Assembly (NCBI GenBank): GCA_902363675.1
Contig: CABJAV010000030.1
Coordinates: 1 to 32,589, forward strand
Reading direction: 5' to 3'
DNA from: Lachnospiraceae bacterium
GTDB lineage: Bacteria > Bacillota > Clostridia > Lachnospirales > Lachnospiraceae
Length of the DNA: 32,589 bases
In this document: in pieces, positions 16,303 through 24,205 of the stretch
Layout: every line of letters starts with the position of its first letter
How positions within the stretch are numbered: the stretch's first letter is position 1
Translations under genes and position numbers: made by a program
The notes under the pieces: model-generated
The model's input: only the letters and a program-made list of their open reading frames with translations
Told to the model about the DNA's origin: nothing
Database searches by the model: none

Positions 16303-16506
16303 ATGAACCAGTATCATTATGAAGTTGGCGATATTGTGAAATTAAAAAAGCAGCATCCATGTGGAAGTAATGAATGGGAAATTCTTCGTGTAGGCGCAGA
16401 TTTCCGTTTGAAGTGTTTAGGATGCGGTCATCAGGTGATGGTAACCCGCAAACTGGTGGAGAAAAACACCAGAGGACTTCGTAAGGCAGAAGAAGAAAGT
16501 AAATAA
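16303..16506 (+). CDS. DUF951 family small protein
   Basis: The 67 residues match the widespread Firmicute DUF951 family, with YEVGDIVKLKKQHPCGSNEW, then LKCLGCGHQVMVTR. Three conserved Cys and a His suggest metal or nucleic-acid binding, but the function is not established. The SD AGGAGG sits at the end of the sirtuin gene, so the two are likely co-transcribed. Proteins of this family are often encoded near rpsF, as here. Confidence 0.9.
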   Translation: MNQYHYEVGDIVKLKKQHPCGSNEWEILRVGADFRLKCLGCGHQVMVTRKLVEKNTRGLRKAEEESK

Positions 16507-16541
16507 AAAGCGGAATTTTGGCTTTTTTCTGGGAAAACCTC

Positions 16542-16570
16542 TTGCATAAGCAGGAAAATTATGATATAGT
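16542..16570 (+). promoter_or_regulatory. Promoter of the rpsF-ssb-rpsR operon
   Basis: TTGCAT (16542-16547) and TATAGT (16565-16570) are separated by 17 bases. Transcription would start near 16577, leaving a leader of about 73 bases. Confidence 0.78.
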
Positions 16571-16600
16571 ATATCCTCGTGATAACTATTTTTTCCTTGT

Positions 16601-16619
16601 TCACAGGCATATCCTGTGA
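16601..16619 (+). promoter_or_regulatory. Hairpin in the rpsF leader, possible S6:S18 autoregulatory site
   Basis: TCACAGG/CCTGTGA forms a 7-bp stem with a five-base loop about 25 bases before the rpsF SD (AAAAGGAGGT). Many bacteria use an rpsF leader RNA bound by the S6:S18 complex. I do not see the CCG bulge typical of that motif, so the assignment is tentative. Confidence 0.4.
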
Positions 16620-16649
16620 GCCAGAGACCAAAAGGAGGTAAAATTTTCG

Positions 16650-16940
16650 ATGAACAAGTATGAATTAGCACTCGTTGTTAGTGCAAAGATCGAAGATGAT
16701 GCGAGAACAGCAACCGTTGAGAAGGCAAAAGAGTACATCACTCGTGCAGGCGGTACTGTTACAGAAGTTGAAGAATGGGGTAAGAAGAAGTTAGCTTACG
16801 ACGTTCAGAAGATGAGCGAAGCTTTCTACTATTTCATTCAGTTTGATGCAGCATCTGATGTTCCAGCTCATATCGAGCAGGATGTTCGTATTATGGACAA
16901 TGTTCTTCGTTTCTTATGCGTTAGAAAAGACGAGGCGTAA
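16650..16940 (+). CDS. rpsF: 30S ribosomal protein S6
   Basis: This 96-residue protein begins MNKYELALVVSAKIEDDAR and contains GGTVTEVEEWGKKKLAYDVQ and the terminal VLRFLCVRKDEA, all typical of S6. It binds the central domain of 16S rRNA together with S18, encoded two genes downstream. A strong SD AGGAGGT precedes the start. It is the first gene of the conserved rpsF-ssb-rpsR operon. Confidence 0.98.
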   Translation: MNKYELALVVSAKIEDDARTATVEKAKEYITRAGGTVTEVEEWGKKKLAYDVQKMSEAFYYFIQFDAASDVPAHIEQDVRIMDNVLRFLCVRKDEA

Positions 16941-16961
16941 TATAAGAAAGTAGGAGATCGT

Positions 16962-17402
16962 ATGAATAAAGTTATTCTTATGGGTAGATTGACCAGAGAC
17001 GCAGAAATCCGTTACTCACAGGGGGAGAGTTCGACTGCTATCGCAAGATTTTCGCTTGCAGTTGACCGTCGTTTCCGTCGTGACAATGATGAGCAGTCAG
17101 CGGATTTCATTAACTGTGTTGCCTTTGGCAAAACAGCTGAGTTTTTGGAGAGATTCGGTCGTAAAGGAACAAAATTTGTTTTGGAAGGCCGTATCCAGAC
17201 AGGCAGTTATACAAACAAAGATGGACAGCGTGTATATACAACAGACGTTGTAGCCGAGAACGTTGAGTTTGCAGAGAGCAAGAATGCAAGTGGCGGTGGA
17301 GACTTCAACAGTACACCATCTGCTCCGTCACCAAGTGGAGCTGCCGGAGATGGCTTCATGAATATTCCGGAAGGAATTGATGAAGAGTTACCGTTTAATT
17401 AA
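16962..17402 (+). CDS. ssb: Single-stranded DNA-binding protein
   Basis: The 146 residues comprise an OB fold (about 1-105) with MNKVILMGRLTRDAEIR, FINCVAFGKTAEF and LEGRIQTGSYTN, then a Gly/Ser/Pro linker and an acidic tail ending DEELPFN. The tail is the docking peptide for replication and repair proteins. It normally ends in Pro-Phe; here one Asn follows the Phe. The gene lies between rpsF and rpsR, the standard position for the essential SSB. Confidence 0.97.
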   Translation: MNKVILMGRLTRDAEIRYSQGESSTAIARFSLAVDRRFRRDNDEQSADFINCVAFGKTAEFLERFGRKGTKFVLEGRIQTGSYTNKDGQRVYTTDVVAENVEFAESKNASGGGDFNSTPSAPSPSGAAGDGFMNIPEGIDEELPFN

Positions 17403-17420
17403 AATCAGGAGGTAAAGAAC

Positions 17421-17678
17421 ATGGCTTACAATAAGACAGCTGAAGGTTCTTCTATGAAGAGAAGACCAATGCGCAGAAGAAAAAAAGTTTGTGTATTCTG
17501 TGGCAAGGACAATGTCATCGATTATAAAGATACCAACAAGTTAAAGAGATACATCTCTGAGAGAGGAAAGATTCTTCCTCGTCGTATCACAGGAAACTGT
17601 GCAAAGCACCAGAGAGCTCTTACAGTTGCTATCAAGAGAGCACGTCATTTGGCTATGATGCCATACGTTTGCGAATAA
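17421..17678 (+). CDS. rpsR: 30S ribosomal protein S18
   Basis: The 85 residues contain [19 protein letters not shown], the S18 core, and [14 protein letters not shown] near the end. CVFCGKD and NCAKHQ make this the Cys-containing, zinc-binding form of S18. It pairs with S6 on 16S rRNA. The SD AGGAGG precedes ATG 17421 and a terminator follows 14 bases after the stop, closing the operon. Confidence 0.98.
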   Translation: MAYNKTAEGSSMKRRPMRRRKKVCVFCGKDNVIDYKDTNKLKRYISERGKILPRRITGNCAKHQRALTVAIKRARHLAMMPYVCE

Positions 17679-17692
17679 ATCGTATGAAATGC

Positions 17693-17726
17693 GGACCAAT
17701 TGTTTTCGGACAGTTGGTCCTTTTTT
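17693..17726 (+). terminator. Terminator of the rpsF-ssb-rpsR operon
   Basis: GGACCAATTG (17693-17702) pairs with CAGTTGGTCC (17711-17720) and is followed by T6. Confidence 0.92.
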
Positions 17727-17760
17727 GGTGGATAGCTGTATCGATGAGAACGGAGAAAAT

Positions 17761-18306
17761 ATGGGACATTTTTATTTTGCGAGACACGGACAGACTGTGT
17801 GGAATGTAGAAAATAAAATCTGTGGAGCCACGGATATCGGTTTGACAGAAAATGGGCGGCAGCAGGCGCGAGAACTGGGACAGAAAATTTCGGACGAACA
17901 GATACACATTGATGAAATTTTATATTCGCCATTGAGCAGGGCGGCGGATACGGCGCGATATGTGTCGGAGATTACCGGGATTCCGGCGCGGGTGGAACCA
18001 AGGCTGATGGAACAGAATTTTGGCAAATATGAATCGACACCACGGGACGGAGCAGAATTTCGCGAGGCAAAGAAGAGCTTTGTGAATCATTACGATGGTG
18101 GAGAATCTATGCTGCGTCTTTGCCAGCGAATATACAATTTATTGGATGATATAAAAGAAGAGGCAGATGAGAAAGTGTACCTGCTTGTTGCGCACAACGG
18201 CATATCACGCGCGGTGCAGTCTTATTTTTACGATATGACAAATGACGAATTTGCCGCATTTGGAATAAGAAATTGCGAGATTCGTAAGTATGAGTTCAGG
18301 GGATAA
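17761..18306 (+). CDS. Histidine phosphatase family protein (phosphoglycerate mutase-like)
   Basis: With the start at 17761 the protein has 181 residues. The frame is open back to 17689, but that extension runs through the rpsR terminator. The N-terminal FARHGQTVWN holds the phosphorylated His9; ILYSPLSRAADTARYV and LLVAHNGISRAV complete the branch-one acid-pocket motifs. Such enzymes hydrolyse small phosphomonoesters or, more rarely, act as mutases; this short form is more likely a phosphatase. The SD ACGGAG supports the start. The adjacent downstream sequence is a gene remnant. Confidence 0.88.
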   Translation: MGHFYFARHGQTVWNVENKICGATDIGLTENGRQQARELGQKISDEQIHIDEILYSPLSRAADTARYVSEITGIPARVEPRLMEQNFGKYESTPRDGAEFREAKKSFVNHYDGGESMLRLCQRIYNLLDDIKEEADEKVYLLVAHNGISRAVQSYFYDMTNDEFAAFGIRNCEIRKYEFRG

Positions 18307-18307
18307 T

Positions 18308-18383
18308 ATGGTTACATTAAATGATTATTTATATTCAGGAGATACGCGAGTTCTATAAATATATGGCACAGGAATATTACAAA
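18308..18383 (+). pseudogene. Collapsed gene remnant (two joined fragments)
   Basis: ATG 18308 opens MVTLNDYLYSGDT and stops at 18356-18358. From 18339 the next frame reads EIREFYKYMAQEYY without an SD or start. The two pieces look like the N-terminus and an internal segment of a single protein, joined by a deletion with a frameshift. I associate both segments with a Lachnospiraceae family of uncertain function, possibly RelA/SpoT-like, but this is from memory and weak. Confidence 0.4.
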
Positions 18384-18404
18384 TGTAATTTTGACATATT
18401 ATAC

Positions 18405-18433
18405 TTGATTAGAAATTATGATGATGATACAAT
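18405..18433 (+). promoter_or_regulatory. Possible promoter of the DUF4143 ATPase gene
   Basis: TTGATT (18405-18410) and TACAAT (18428-18433) are 17 bases apart. A 12-base direct repeat AAAATGTTGATT (18439-18450 and 18471-18482) lies between promoter and gene and may be a binding site. Confidence 0.5.
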
Positions 18434-18525
18434 AATCCAAAATGTTGATTGATAAACATTTTTATTTTCTAAAATGTTGATTAAGTGCGATTATAGAAAT
18501 GAATTTCATTATTTTGGGGTGCATT

Positions 18526-19833
18526 ATGTTAAAAAGAAAAGCGGTTACTTCAATAAAAAACTGGATTAATACAAAAAATAAAAAATGTCTTGTTGTACAG
18601 GGCGCCAGACAAACTGGAAAAACGTATATTATTGAACGGTTTGCGGAAGACAATTATGAGGAACTGCTTGAAATAAACTTCAAGCAGATGGCTTCTGCTG
18701 CTGACATTTTTTCCGGTGATCTTACGGTGGATAATATGGTTATGGCAATGCGTTTCCGATTTCCTGAAAAGAAAATTCTGCCAGGAAAAACTTTGATTTT
18801 TCTCGATGAGATTCAGGAGTGTCAGGAGGCAATCACATCCCTTAAATTCTGGGCAATTGATAACAGATATGATGTTATTGTATCGGGATCACTTCTTGGA
18901 ATTGATTATAAACGTGCATCGTCGTATCCGGTTGGTTATGTCGATTATCTGAGAATGTATGGAATTGATTTTGAAGAATTTCTCTGGGGAATGGGGATTT
19001 CTGAAGATATGATCGTAAATCTTTGTGGATATCTGGAATCAAAGACGGTGATACCAGAGGCGATTCATTCCCAAATGATGAATTATTACAGACAGTATAT
19101 TGCAATAGGAGGTATGCCGGAAGCTGTACAGAAATATGTAGATACAAAGGATTTCAGAGAGATTGATAAGATACAGAGGAGTCTCTTATTAGGATATCAG
19201 TATGATATAGCACATTATGCAACTGCGGAAGAAAAGGTAAAGGCAGAGAAATGTTATCTTTCCCTTGCAAAGCAGCTGCTTGATAAAGAAAACCACAAAT
19301 TTCAATATAAAGAAGTTGAGCATGGAGGCAGAGCACAAAAGTATTTTTCGAGTATTGAGTGGCTGCTTCGTGCAGATATGGTACATTTAAGTAAGCTTGT
19401 GACGGATGTTAGATTTGATTTAGATGATTATGCAAGAGATGATTTTTTCCGGGCTTATACAACTGATTTATCATTGCTCATGGCGATGAAGGACTTTTCA
19501 TTAAAGCAGCGTATTGTCGAAAATACTTTAGAGGGAAATTCCAAAGGCGGTATCTATGAATACGCAATAACAGATGCTTTGTATAAGAAAGGATATCCGC
19601 TATATTTTTATAAAAATGAGACAACGAAAAGGGAAATAGACGTGGTAATCCAAAAAGATGGAATGGTAGTTCCGATTGAAGTAAAAGGAGGAAATACAAG
19701 GGCAAATTCTTTAAAGTCACTTATGAAGAACCATAAAGATATTTCTTATGGATACAAATTTGCAGATGGAAATATCGGTGTGGATGAAGATGGCATCATT
19801 ACATTACCGCTCTATATGGTAGCATTTATTTGA
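18526..19833 (+). CDS. AAA-type ATPase with DUF4143 C-terminal domain
   Basis: With ATG 18526 the protein has 435 residues; the frame is open back to 18499 but only 18526 has an SD-like GGGGTG. Walker A is GARQTGKT (26-33) and Walker B LIFLDE (90-95), followed by SGSLLGI. The C-terminal DUF4143 half ends with a nuclease-like signature, REIDVVIQ followed by VPIEVKGG (Asp372, Glu385, Lys387), resembling PD-(D/E)XK folds. Genes of this family are common, mobile and of unsettled function; no partner gene is adjacent. It stands alone between two gene remnants and ends with its own terminator, consistent with acquisition by transfer. Confidence 0.88.
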   Translation: MLKRKAVTSIKNWINTKNKKCLVVQGARQTGKTYIIERFAEDNYEELLEINFKQMASAADIFSGDLTVDNMVMAMRFRFPEKKILPGKTLIFLDEIQECQEAITSLKFWAIDNRYDVIVSGSLLGIDYKRASSYPVGYVDYLRMYGIDFEEFLWGMGISEDMIVNLCGYLESKTVIPEAIHSQMMNYYRQYIAIGGMPEAVQKYVDTKDFREIDKIQRSLLLGYQYDIAHYATAEEKVKAEKCYLSLAKQLLDKENHKFQYKEVEHGGRAQKYFSSIEWLLRADMVHLSKLVTDVRFDLDDYARDDFFRAYTTDLSLLMAMKDFSLKQRIVENTLEGNSKGGIYEYAITDALYKKGYPLYFYKNETTKREIDVVIQKDGMVVPIEVKGGNTRANSLKSLMKNHKDISYGYKFADGNIGVDEDGIITLPLYMVAFI

Positions 19834-19921
19834 TGAACCTAAGAGATGGGTGAGATCGAGGAGATATTTCAGTTTATATTTACAAGAAGGCGGAGTTGTG
19901 CTATTCTTCTTGTTAACCAAC

Positions 19922-19958
19922 AAGGGCGTTGATAGAGATTATCAACGCCCTTCTTTTT
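19922..19958 (+). terminator. Terminator of the DUF4143 ATPase gene
   Basis: A perfect 13-bp stem AAGGGCGTTGATA/TATCAACGCCCTT with a GAGAT loop is followed by CTTTTTG. Confidence 0.92.
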
Positions 19959-19982
19959 GTTGTTTAAGAGGAGGAAGCGATT

Positions 19983-20090
19983 ATGGTGATAAAACAGGCA
20001 ACAGAACAGGATTTTGCCATGGCAGTTTTTTCCCGACATTCTGGATGTCCGGTTCGACCTGCTATGGGTTTGAGTTGGTTTTGTGATTAG
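19983..20090 (+). pseudogene. Truncated GNAT-acetyltransferase-like gene remnant
   Basis: A strong SD (AGAGGAGG) precedes ATG 19983, which opens MVIKQATEQDFAMAVF, the typical first strand and helix of GNAT N-acetyltransferases. The frame then continues without family similarity and stops after 35 residues. It appears to be the first 15 codons of a GNAT gene fused to unrelated or shifted sequence. A genuine 35-residue peptide cannot be excluded. Confidence 0.5.
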
Positions 20091-20140
20091 AGATTGTTGT
20101 AGTGTTTTATTAATCTTACAGTACGAAAAGAGGGAATAGT

Positions 20141-21313
20141 ATGATACAAATTAGTGAAATATTAGAATTAGCTTTATTTAAAGATTTTAAAATTATTTGT
20201 GGCGAAAAATATCTGAGTAATTTGGTGAATGCTACTGTAATATTGGAGTATGAAAGCAGTCGCATGGAGTATGACGGCTATGGATATGGTTATTTTGTTT
20301 TACTTTCTTATTTTTTCGCAGATAAAGACCCCGAATTAGTCAATGGAACATTAAAAACATTGATTCAAAAACAAGTTTCCGGAATTGCGATAAAAATCCC
20401 ACCGGAAAAGGAACTGCCACAGGATATTATTGAGCTGGCAAAAATTTATCATGTTCCATTACTTACATTTTACGATCAGTTCATGGAGGATCTGATTATT
20501 TGTATTAATGAATCTATGAAAACGCGCGCGCAGTATGTTGTTGCAGAAGAGAAACTAAATTCAATCATAAATGAAAAGCATCAGCCATCTACAATTAAAA
20601 AAATAGCATTAGAGATTAATCCAAATTTTTATTCAAATATTATTGCAGTAAGTATATCGTCTGGGGATACATCGAATAACCTTAAGATTCACACATATTT
20701 TGACAGGTTGATGTATCGGCAGTACCGGGATACAAGGATTCATGACTATTCTTTTGTGAAAATGGGCCATGGAGTTGTGTTAATTTGTTCTTATATGGAA
20801 GATAATTTGCCGGAAAGCTATCAGGAAATTGTGAATCATGTATATGACATTTTGATAAATACAGGGTTTCAGCCAACATCTTTTTACATTGGAATATGTG
20901 ATGAACTAATGACATTGGAGAGACTAAATGAATCCGTTGTAAAAGCAAAAAATGCAAATGTTGTAAGTCAGTTTATGGAATGTAATAATATTGCATATTC
21001 AAGGATTGGTGTATATAAATATATCATGTCGATTGTAAATAATCCGATACTGTATCATGAAGTGGAAGACAGTATTTTCGTATTACAGAAATATGATGCT
21101 TCTCATGATGTAAATTTATTAGAAACAGTAATCTCATATATTAAAAATAATGGGGATTATGCCAAGACATCAGAAGAATTATTCCAACATAGCAATACAG
21201 TGCGTTATCGAATTCGAAAAGCGGAACAGCTTCTTAATTTACCGGAGAATACAGCGAATGAAGAAATGGCAATTGTGATTCGAAGTTATCTGCTGCATAA
21301 TCTGATTATGTAG
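20141..21313 (+). CDS. PucR-family transcriptional regulator
   Basis: This 390-residue protein has a PucR-type N-terminal domain (about 5-125; ISEILELALFKDFKIICG and GIAIKIP) and a C-terminal helix-turn-helix (about 330-385; YAKTSEELFQHSNTVRYRI followed by KAEQLLNL). The central region resembles the GGDEF-like linker of CdaR/PucR proteins. Such proteins are usually ligand-responsive activators of catabolic or transport genes for purines, amino acids or sugars. SD GAGGGAAT precedes ATG 20141. It sits beside a HisC-like aminotransferase, a MATE exporter, a hydroxyacid dehydrogenase and a peptide ABC transporter, which share a palindromic motif; control of these by this protein is inferred. Confidence 0.88.
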   Translation: MIQISEILELALFKDFKIICGEKYLSNLVNATVILEYESSRMEYDGYGYGYFVLLSYFFADKDPELVNGTLKTLIQKQVSGIAIKIPPEKELPQDIIELAKIYHVPLLTFYDQFMEDLIICINESMKTRAQYVVAEEKLNSIINEKHQPSTIKKIALEINPNFYSNIIAVSISSGDTSNNLKIHTYFDRLMYRQYRDTRIHDYSFVKMGHGVVLICSYMEDNLPESYQEIVNHVYDILINTGFQPTSFYIGICDELMTLERLNESVVKAKNANVVSQFMECNNIAYSRIGVYKYIMSIVNNPILYHEVEDSIFVLQKYDASHDVNLLETVISYIKNNGDYAKTSEELFQHSNTVRYRIRKAEQLLNLPENTANEEMAIVIRSYLLHNLIM

Positions 21314-21360
21314 TAGATCGATGGTGTGAGATTTTTCTGTAATGGTGCGCGCTTGCGCGC

Positions 21361-21388
21361 AAAAGTGTGCGTTAATCGCACACTTTTT
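21361..21388. terminator. Bidirectional terminator between the PucR gene and the aminotransferase gene
   Basis: A perfect 11-bp stem AAAAGTGTGCG/CGCACACTTTT has a five-base loop, with T residues on either reading strand. A second hairpin GCGCGC-TT-GCGCGC lies just before it. It serves two convergent genes. Confidence 0.92.
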
Positions 21389-21397
21389 ATTATGCAT

Positions 21398-22480
21398 TTA
21401 AGAAAGGATTTCTTTCATGATTTTGATAAATTTTTCATTCATTTCGGGTTTTCCAAGACTTACACGGTTCATTCCAATCGGTGCTCCGATTAAGACATCC
21501 TGTTCTTCCAGCTTTGTATAGACTTCCATGTTATCAATCGGTGCCTTAAACAAGATAAAGTTTGTCTGAGAGTCGTATACTTTACAATTTAATTCACGGA
21601 GTGCTTTGGTGACTTTATCACGTTCCTGCGCATTTATATTTTTAACCATAGAGACGTGCTCTTGATCTAATGTGGCAGCGGCAGCAGTCTTCTGACCAAT
21701 ATAACTTACGTTCCATGCATTGCTTGATTTGCCAAAATGATCCGCCATAACAGGATCTGTAATTGCATAACCGACACGTAAACCAGCCATTCCATATATC
21801 TTTGAAAATGTTTTCATAATAACTAACGGTTTGTCGATGCCCTCTTTAATAAGTTTTAACATGCTGTAACAATTTTCATCTGTGACGAATTCCAGATAAG
21901 CTTCATCAATTATCGTAATAACATGTTTTGGTACTTTTCGAATAAAATCTTCCAATTTCTTTGAGTCAATGAATTTACCTGTAGGATTATTTGGATTGAC
22001 AACAACAAGAATTTTCGTTTTATCAGTTACTGCGGCGAGCATTGCATCCAGATCATAATTCATGTCATCATCCAGTGGAATCGGAACCGTTACGGCACCA
22101 TAATCATTGGCAACATCACGGAAGGCTTCATAACTTGGATCTCCGAAAATGAATTCATCGCCAGGATTGATAAATAATTCTCCTAACATGTTGATCATTG
22201 CGCTGGAACCAGGTCCCACAACAACGTTTTCAAAATCAAGGTCATACAGTTTGGCAATATTGGTTTTTAATTCAACAGAAAACCAATCCGGATAAATGTA
22301 TGGAGTTTTTATCGCTTTTTCTAATGCTTCCTCGGAGAGAGGACCAAGACCATAAGGACTTTCGTTATAATTTAAACGATATACATGAGGCGGCGTAGAA
22401 CTGCTTTTCTGACGTGCGGCCCGCAAACTTTCTGGTTTTACCTGCATAGGTTTTCTTAATAATTCAATATATTTCTGCAT
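21398..22480 (-). CDS. HisC-like class I/II aminotransferase
   Basis: This 360-residue PLP enzyme has the fold-type I residues: NYNESPYG, VVNPNNPTGKF with Asn165, IIDEAYLEF with Asp192, SKIYGMAGLRVGYA with PLP lysine Lys227 and Arg235. It most resembles histidinol-phosphate aminotransferases, a group that includes aromatic and other amino-acid aminotransferases. It is not in a his operon; it is flanked by a PucR regulator and a MATE exporter, with a hydroxyacid dehydrogenase next on the same strand. A catabolic role converting an amino acid to its 2-oxo acid fits better than histidine synthesis, but the substrate is not determined by sequence. SD AAAAGGAG precedes the ATG. Confidence 0.88.
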   Translation of the reverse strand: MQKYIELLRKPMQVKPESLRAARQKSSSTPPHVYRLNYNESPYGLGPLSEEALEKAIKTPYIYPDWFSVELKTNIAKLYDLDFENVVVGPGSSAMINMLGELFINPGDEFIFGDPSYEAFRDVANDYGAVTVPIPLDDDMNYDLDAMLAAVTDKTKILVVVNPNNPTGKFIDSKKLEDFIRKVPKHVITIIDEAYLEFVTDENCYSMLKLIKEGIDKPLVIMKTFSKIYGMAGLRVGYAITDPVMADHFGKSSNAWNVSYIGQKTAAAATLDQEHVSMVKNINAQERDKVTKALRELNCKVYDSQTNFILFKAPIDNMEVYTKLEEQDVLIGAPIGMNRVSLGKPEMNEKFIKIMKEILS

Positions 22481-22574
22481 AAGATCAACACTCCTTTTCC
22501 TAGTAAAAAAATTGGGTTAACGGGTTCGTGTGTGAGGTAATGTATTTTATTTGGTTACCACTGCTATGAGGTGC

Positions 22575-22603
22575 ATTTTAATACTTCGCAAAATGGAAAA
22601 CAA
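22575..22603 (-). promoter_or_regulatory. Possible promoter of the aminotransferase gene
   Basis: On the minus strand TTGTTT (22603-22598) and TAAAAT (22580-22575) are 17 bases apart. The palindrome at 22604-22616 touches the -35 box, a position typical for activators. Confidence 0.5.
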
Positions 22604-22616
22604 TGTAAATTTTACA
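22604..22616. promoter_or_regulatory. Palindromic operator candidate TGTAA-N3-TTACA (copy 1)
   Basis: TGTAAATTTTACA is an inverted repeat centred at 22610, adjacent to the predicted -35 of the aminotransferase promoter. The same arms recur at 25331-25343. Confidence 0.6.
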
Positions 22617-22654
22617 AAATAAATTGGATATAATTTAAAAAATTACATTTTTTC

Positions 22655-22664
22655 GTAAATTTAC
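22655..22664. promoter_or_regulatory. Palindromic operator candidate GTAA-N2-TTAC (copy 2)
   Basis: GTAAATTTAC is a perfect 10-bp palindrome that ends nine bases before the MATE gene -35 box. It is a shorter version of the motif at 22604 and 25331. Confidence 0.5.
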
Positions 22665-22673
22665 CAAAATTGT

Positions 22674-22702
22674 TTGACTTTTCCATGGGACATAATTACA
22701 TT
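22674..22702 (+). promoter_or_regulatory. Promoter of the MATE transporter gene
   Basis: TTGACT (22674-22679) and TACATT (22697-22702) are 17 bases apart, 45 bases before the start codon. Confidence 0.7.
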
Positions 22703-22747
22703 TAAAAATGTTTCATATTATTTATACGGAATAGATAGGAGGTTCAT

Positions 22748-24100
22748 ATGCAAGAGACGAAAGTTATTTTTAATAGAAAGTACTTAATAAAATTAGTTTT
22801 GCCCCTGGTAGTTGAACAAATTTTGGCAGTTACGGTTGGTATGGCGGATATGATCATGGTATCAGGTGCAGGCGATACTGCAGTTTCGGGGGTGTCGTTA
22901 GTAAATACCATCAGTAATTTACTTATTTATGTATTCAATGCACTGGCTACCGGAGGAGCAGTAGTGGCATCCCAGGCTTTAGGGGCGAAAAAGAAAGAGA
23001 CAGGAAAGATTGTTGCAAATCAGCTGATCCTAATTTGCATTATTTTTTCAGTAATCATAGCTGGAATATGTATACTGTTTGACAGGCAGATTTTAACGCT
23101 GATCTATGGAAAGGTAGAACCGGAGGTTATGGAACAGGCAGTTACTTATCTGTTTATTACAGGATTTTCCTTTCCTTTTATTTCGGTATATGATGGAGCA
23201 TCTTCGTTGTTGCGTTCTATGGGAAAGGCATCGACATCTTTGATTGTGTCAGCAATCATGAATGGTATTAATATTCTCTGCAATGCAATTTTTGTATTTG
23301 GTTATGGAATGGGAATTGCAGGTGTTGGATACGGAACTTTGATTTCACGAGTTGTTGCTGGTCTGATTGTAATTGTCCTATTGCGGAATGAGAAGTATGA
23401 CTTACATATAGATAAGTATTTTCGTTTTGGATGGGATGGAAAAATTATTGGTAAAATCCTTCGAATAGGTATTCCAAGTGGCATTGATAATGGTATGTTC
23501 CAGATTGGTAAACTGTTTACACAGAGTTTGATTACAAGTTATGGAACGGCTGCAATAGCAGCAAATGCAACTGGAAGTACGATTGAGTTATTGGCAACCA
23601 TACCGGCTTCGGCAATGGGACTTGCACTTACTACTGTGGTAGGGCAATGTGTGGGTGCCGGGGATTATGAAGCAGTAAAATCTTATTCAAAGAAATTGAT
23701 GAAATGGGCATATGTTATGTTGTGGGGGTTAAATATTGTTATTATTTTTATGACTCCGACAATTGCAAGCTGGTACAATTTATCACCGGAAGCAGATCAT
23801 CTGGCACGAATTCTGATTTGGTATCATAGTGCCTGCTGTATGGTAATGTGGCCGGCGGCATGGACACTTCCTGCAATACTTCGAGCAGCGGGTGATGTCA
23901 AGTTTGTGATGGTATCATCAATCGTTATTATGTGGGTATTCCGTATAGGTTTGGCTTATGTAATTGGTGGAATGATGGAGCCGATGGGCTTAGGTGTATG
24001 GGGCGTGTGGATAGCAATGACGATCGATTGGCTTGCACGCTGTGTAGCAAATGTATGGCGCCTAAAGAGTGGAAAATGGAAGAGAGGCGCCGTAATATAA
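22748..24100 (+). CDS. MATE family efflux transporter
   Basis: This 450-residue membrane protein has about twelve hydrophobic helices in two related halves. VGMADMIMVSGAGDTAVSGVS (in the first helices) and FNALATGGAVVASQALGAK match the MATE N-half. In the C-half, ALTTVVGQCVGAGDYEAVK repeats the pattern. MATE proteins export cationic drugs or metabolites by Na+ or H+ antiport; the substrate here is unknown. SD ATAGGAGGTTC precedes ATG 22748. Placement opposite the aminotransferase gene with shared control elements suggests export of a product or toxic by-product of that metabolism, an inference only. Confidence 0.93.
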   Translation: MQETKVIFNRKYLIKLVLPLVVEQILAVTVGMADMIMVSGAGDTAVSGVSLVNTISNLLIYVFNALATGGAVVASQALGAKKKETGKIVANQLILICIIFSVIIAGICILFDRQILTLIYGKVEPEVMEQAVTYLFITGFSFPFISVYDGASSLLRSMGKASTSLIVSAIMNGINILCNAIFVFGYGMGIAGVGYGTLISRVVAGLIVIVLLRNEKYDLHIDKYFRFGWDGKIIGKILRIGIPSGIDNGMFQIGKLFTQSLITSYGTAAIAANATGSTIELLATIPASAMGLALTTVVGQCVGAGDYEAVKSYSKKLMKWAYVMLWGLNIVIIFMTPTIASWYNLSPEADHLARILIWYHSACCMVMWPAAWTLPAILRAAGDVKFVMVSSIVIMWVFRIGLAYVIGGMMEPMGLGVWGVWIAMTIDWLARCVANVWRLKSGKWKRGAVI

Positions 24101-24133
24101 ATGCATGATAGAATGTTTAAATAAGCATAAATC

Positions 24134-24187
24134 AAATACCGCCTTTCAATGGTTTCTAATTGAATCATTGAAAGGCGGTATTTTTAT
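24134..24187. terminator. Bidirectional terminator between the MATE and dehydrogenase genes
   Basis: An 18-bp perfect stem (24134-24151 with 24166-24183, core ACCGCCTTTCAATG) has AT flanks giving T tracts on both strands. It separates two convergent genes. Confidence 0.94.
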
Positions 24188-24205
24188 GATTTTACAGAAT
24201 TGTTG

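Noticed and set aside
17689..17760. N-terminal extension of the histidine phosphatase
   Set aside because: It would be encoded by the rpsR terminator; ATG 17761 directly precedes the catalytic RHG motif and has an SD.
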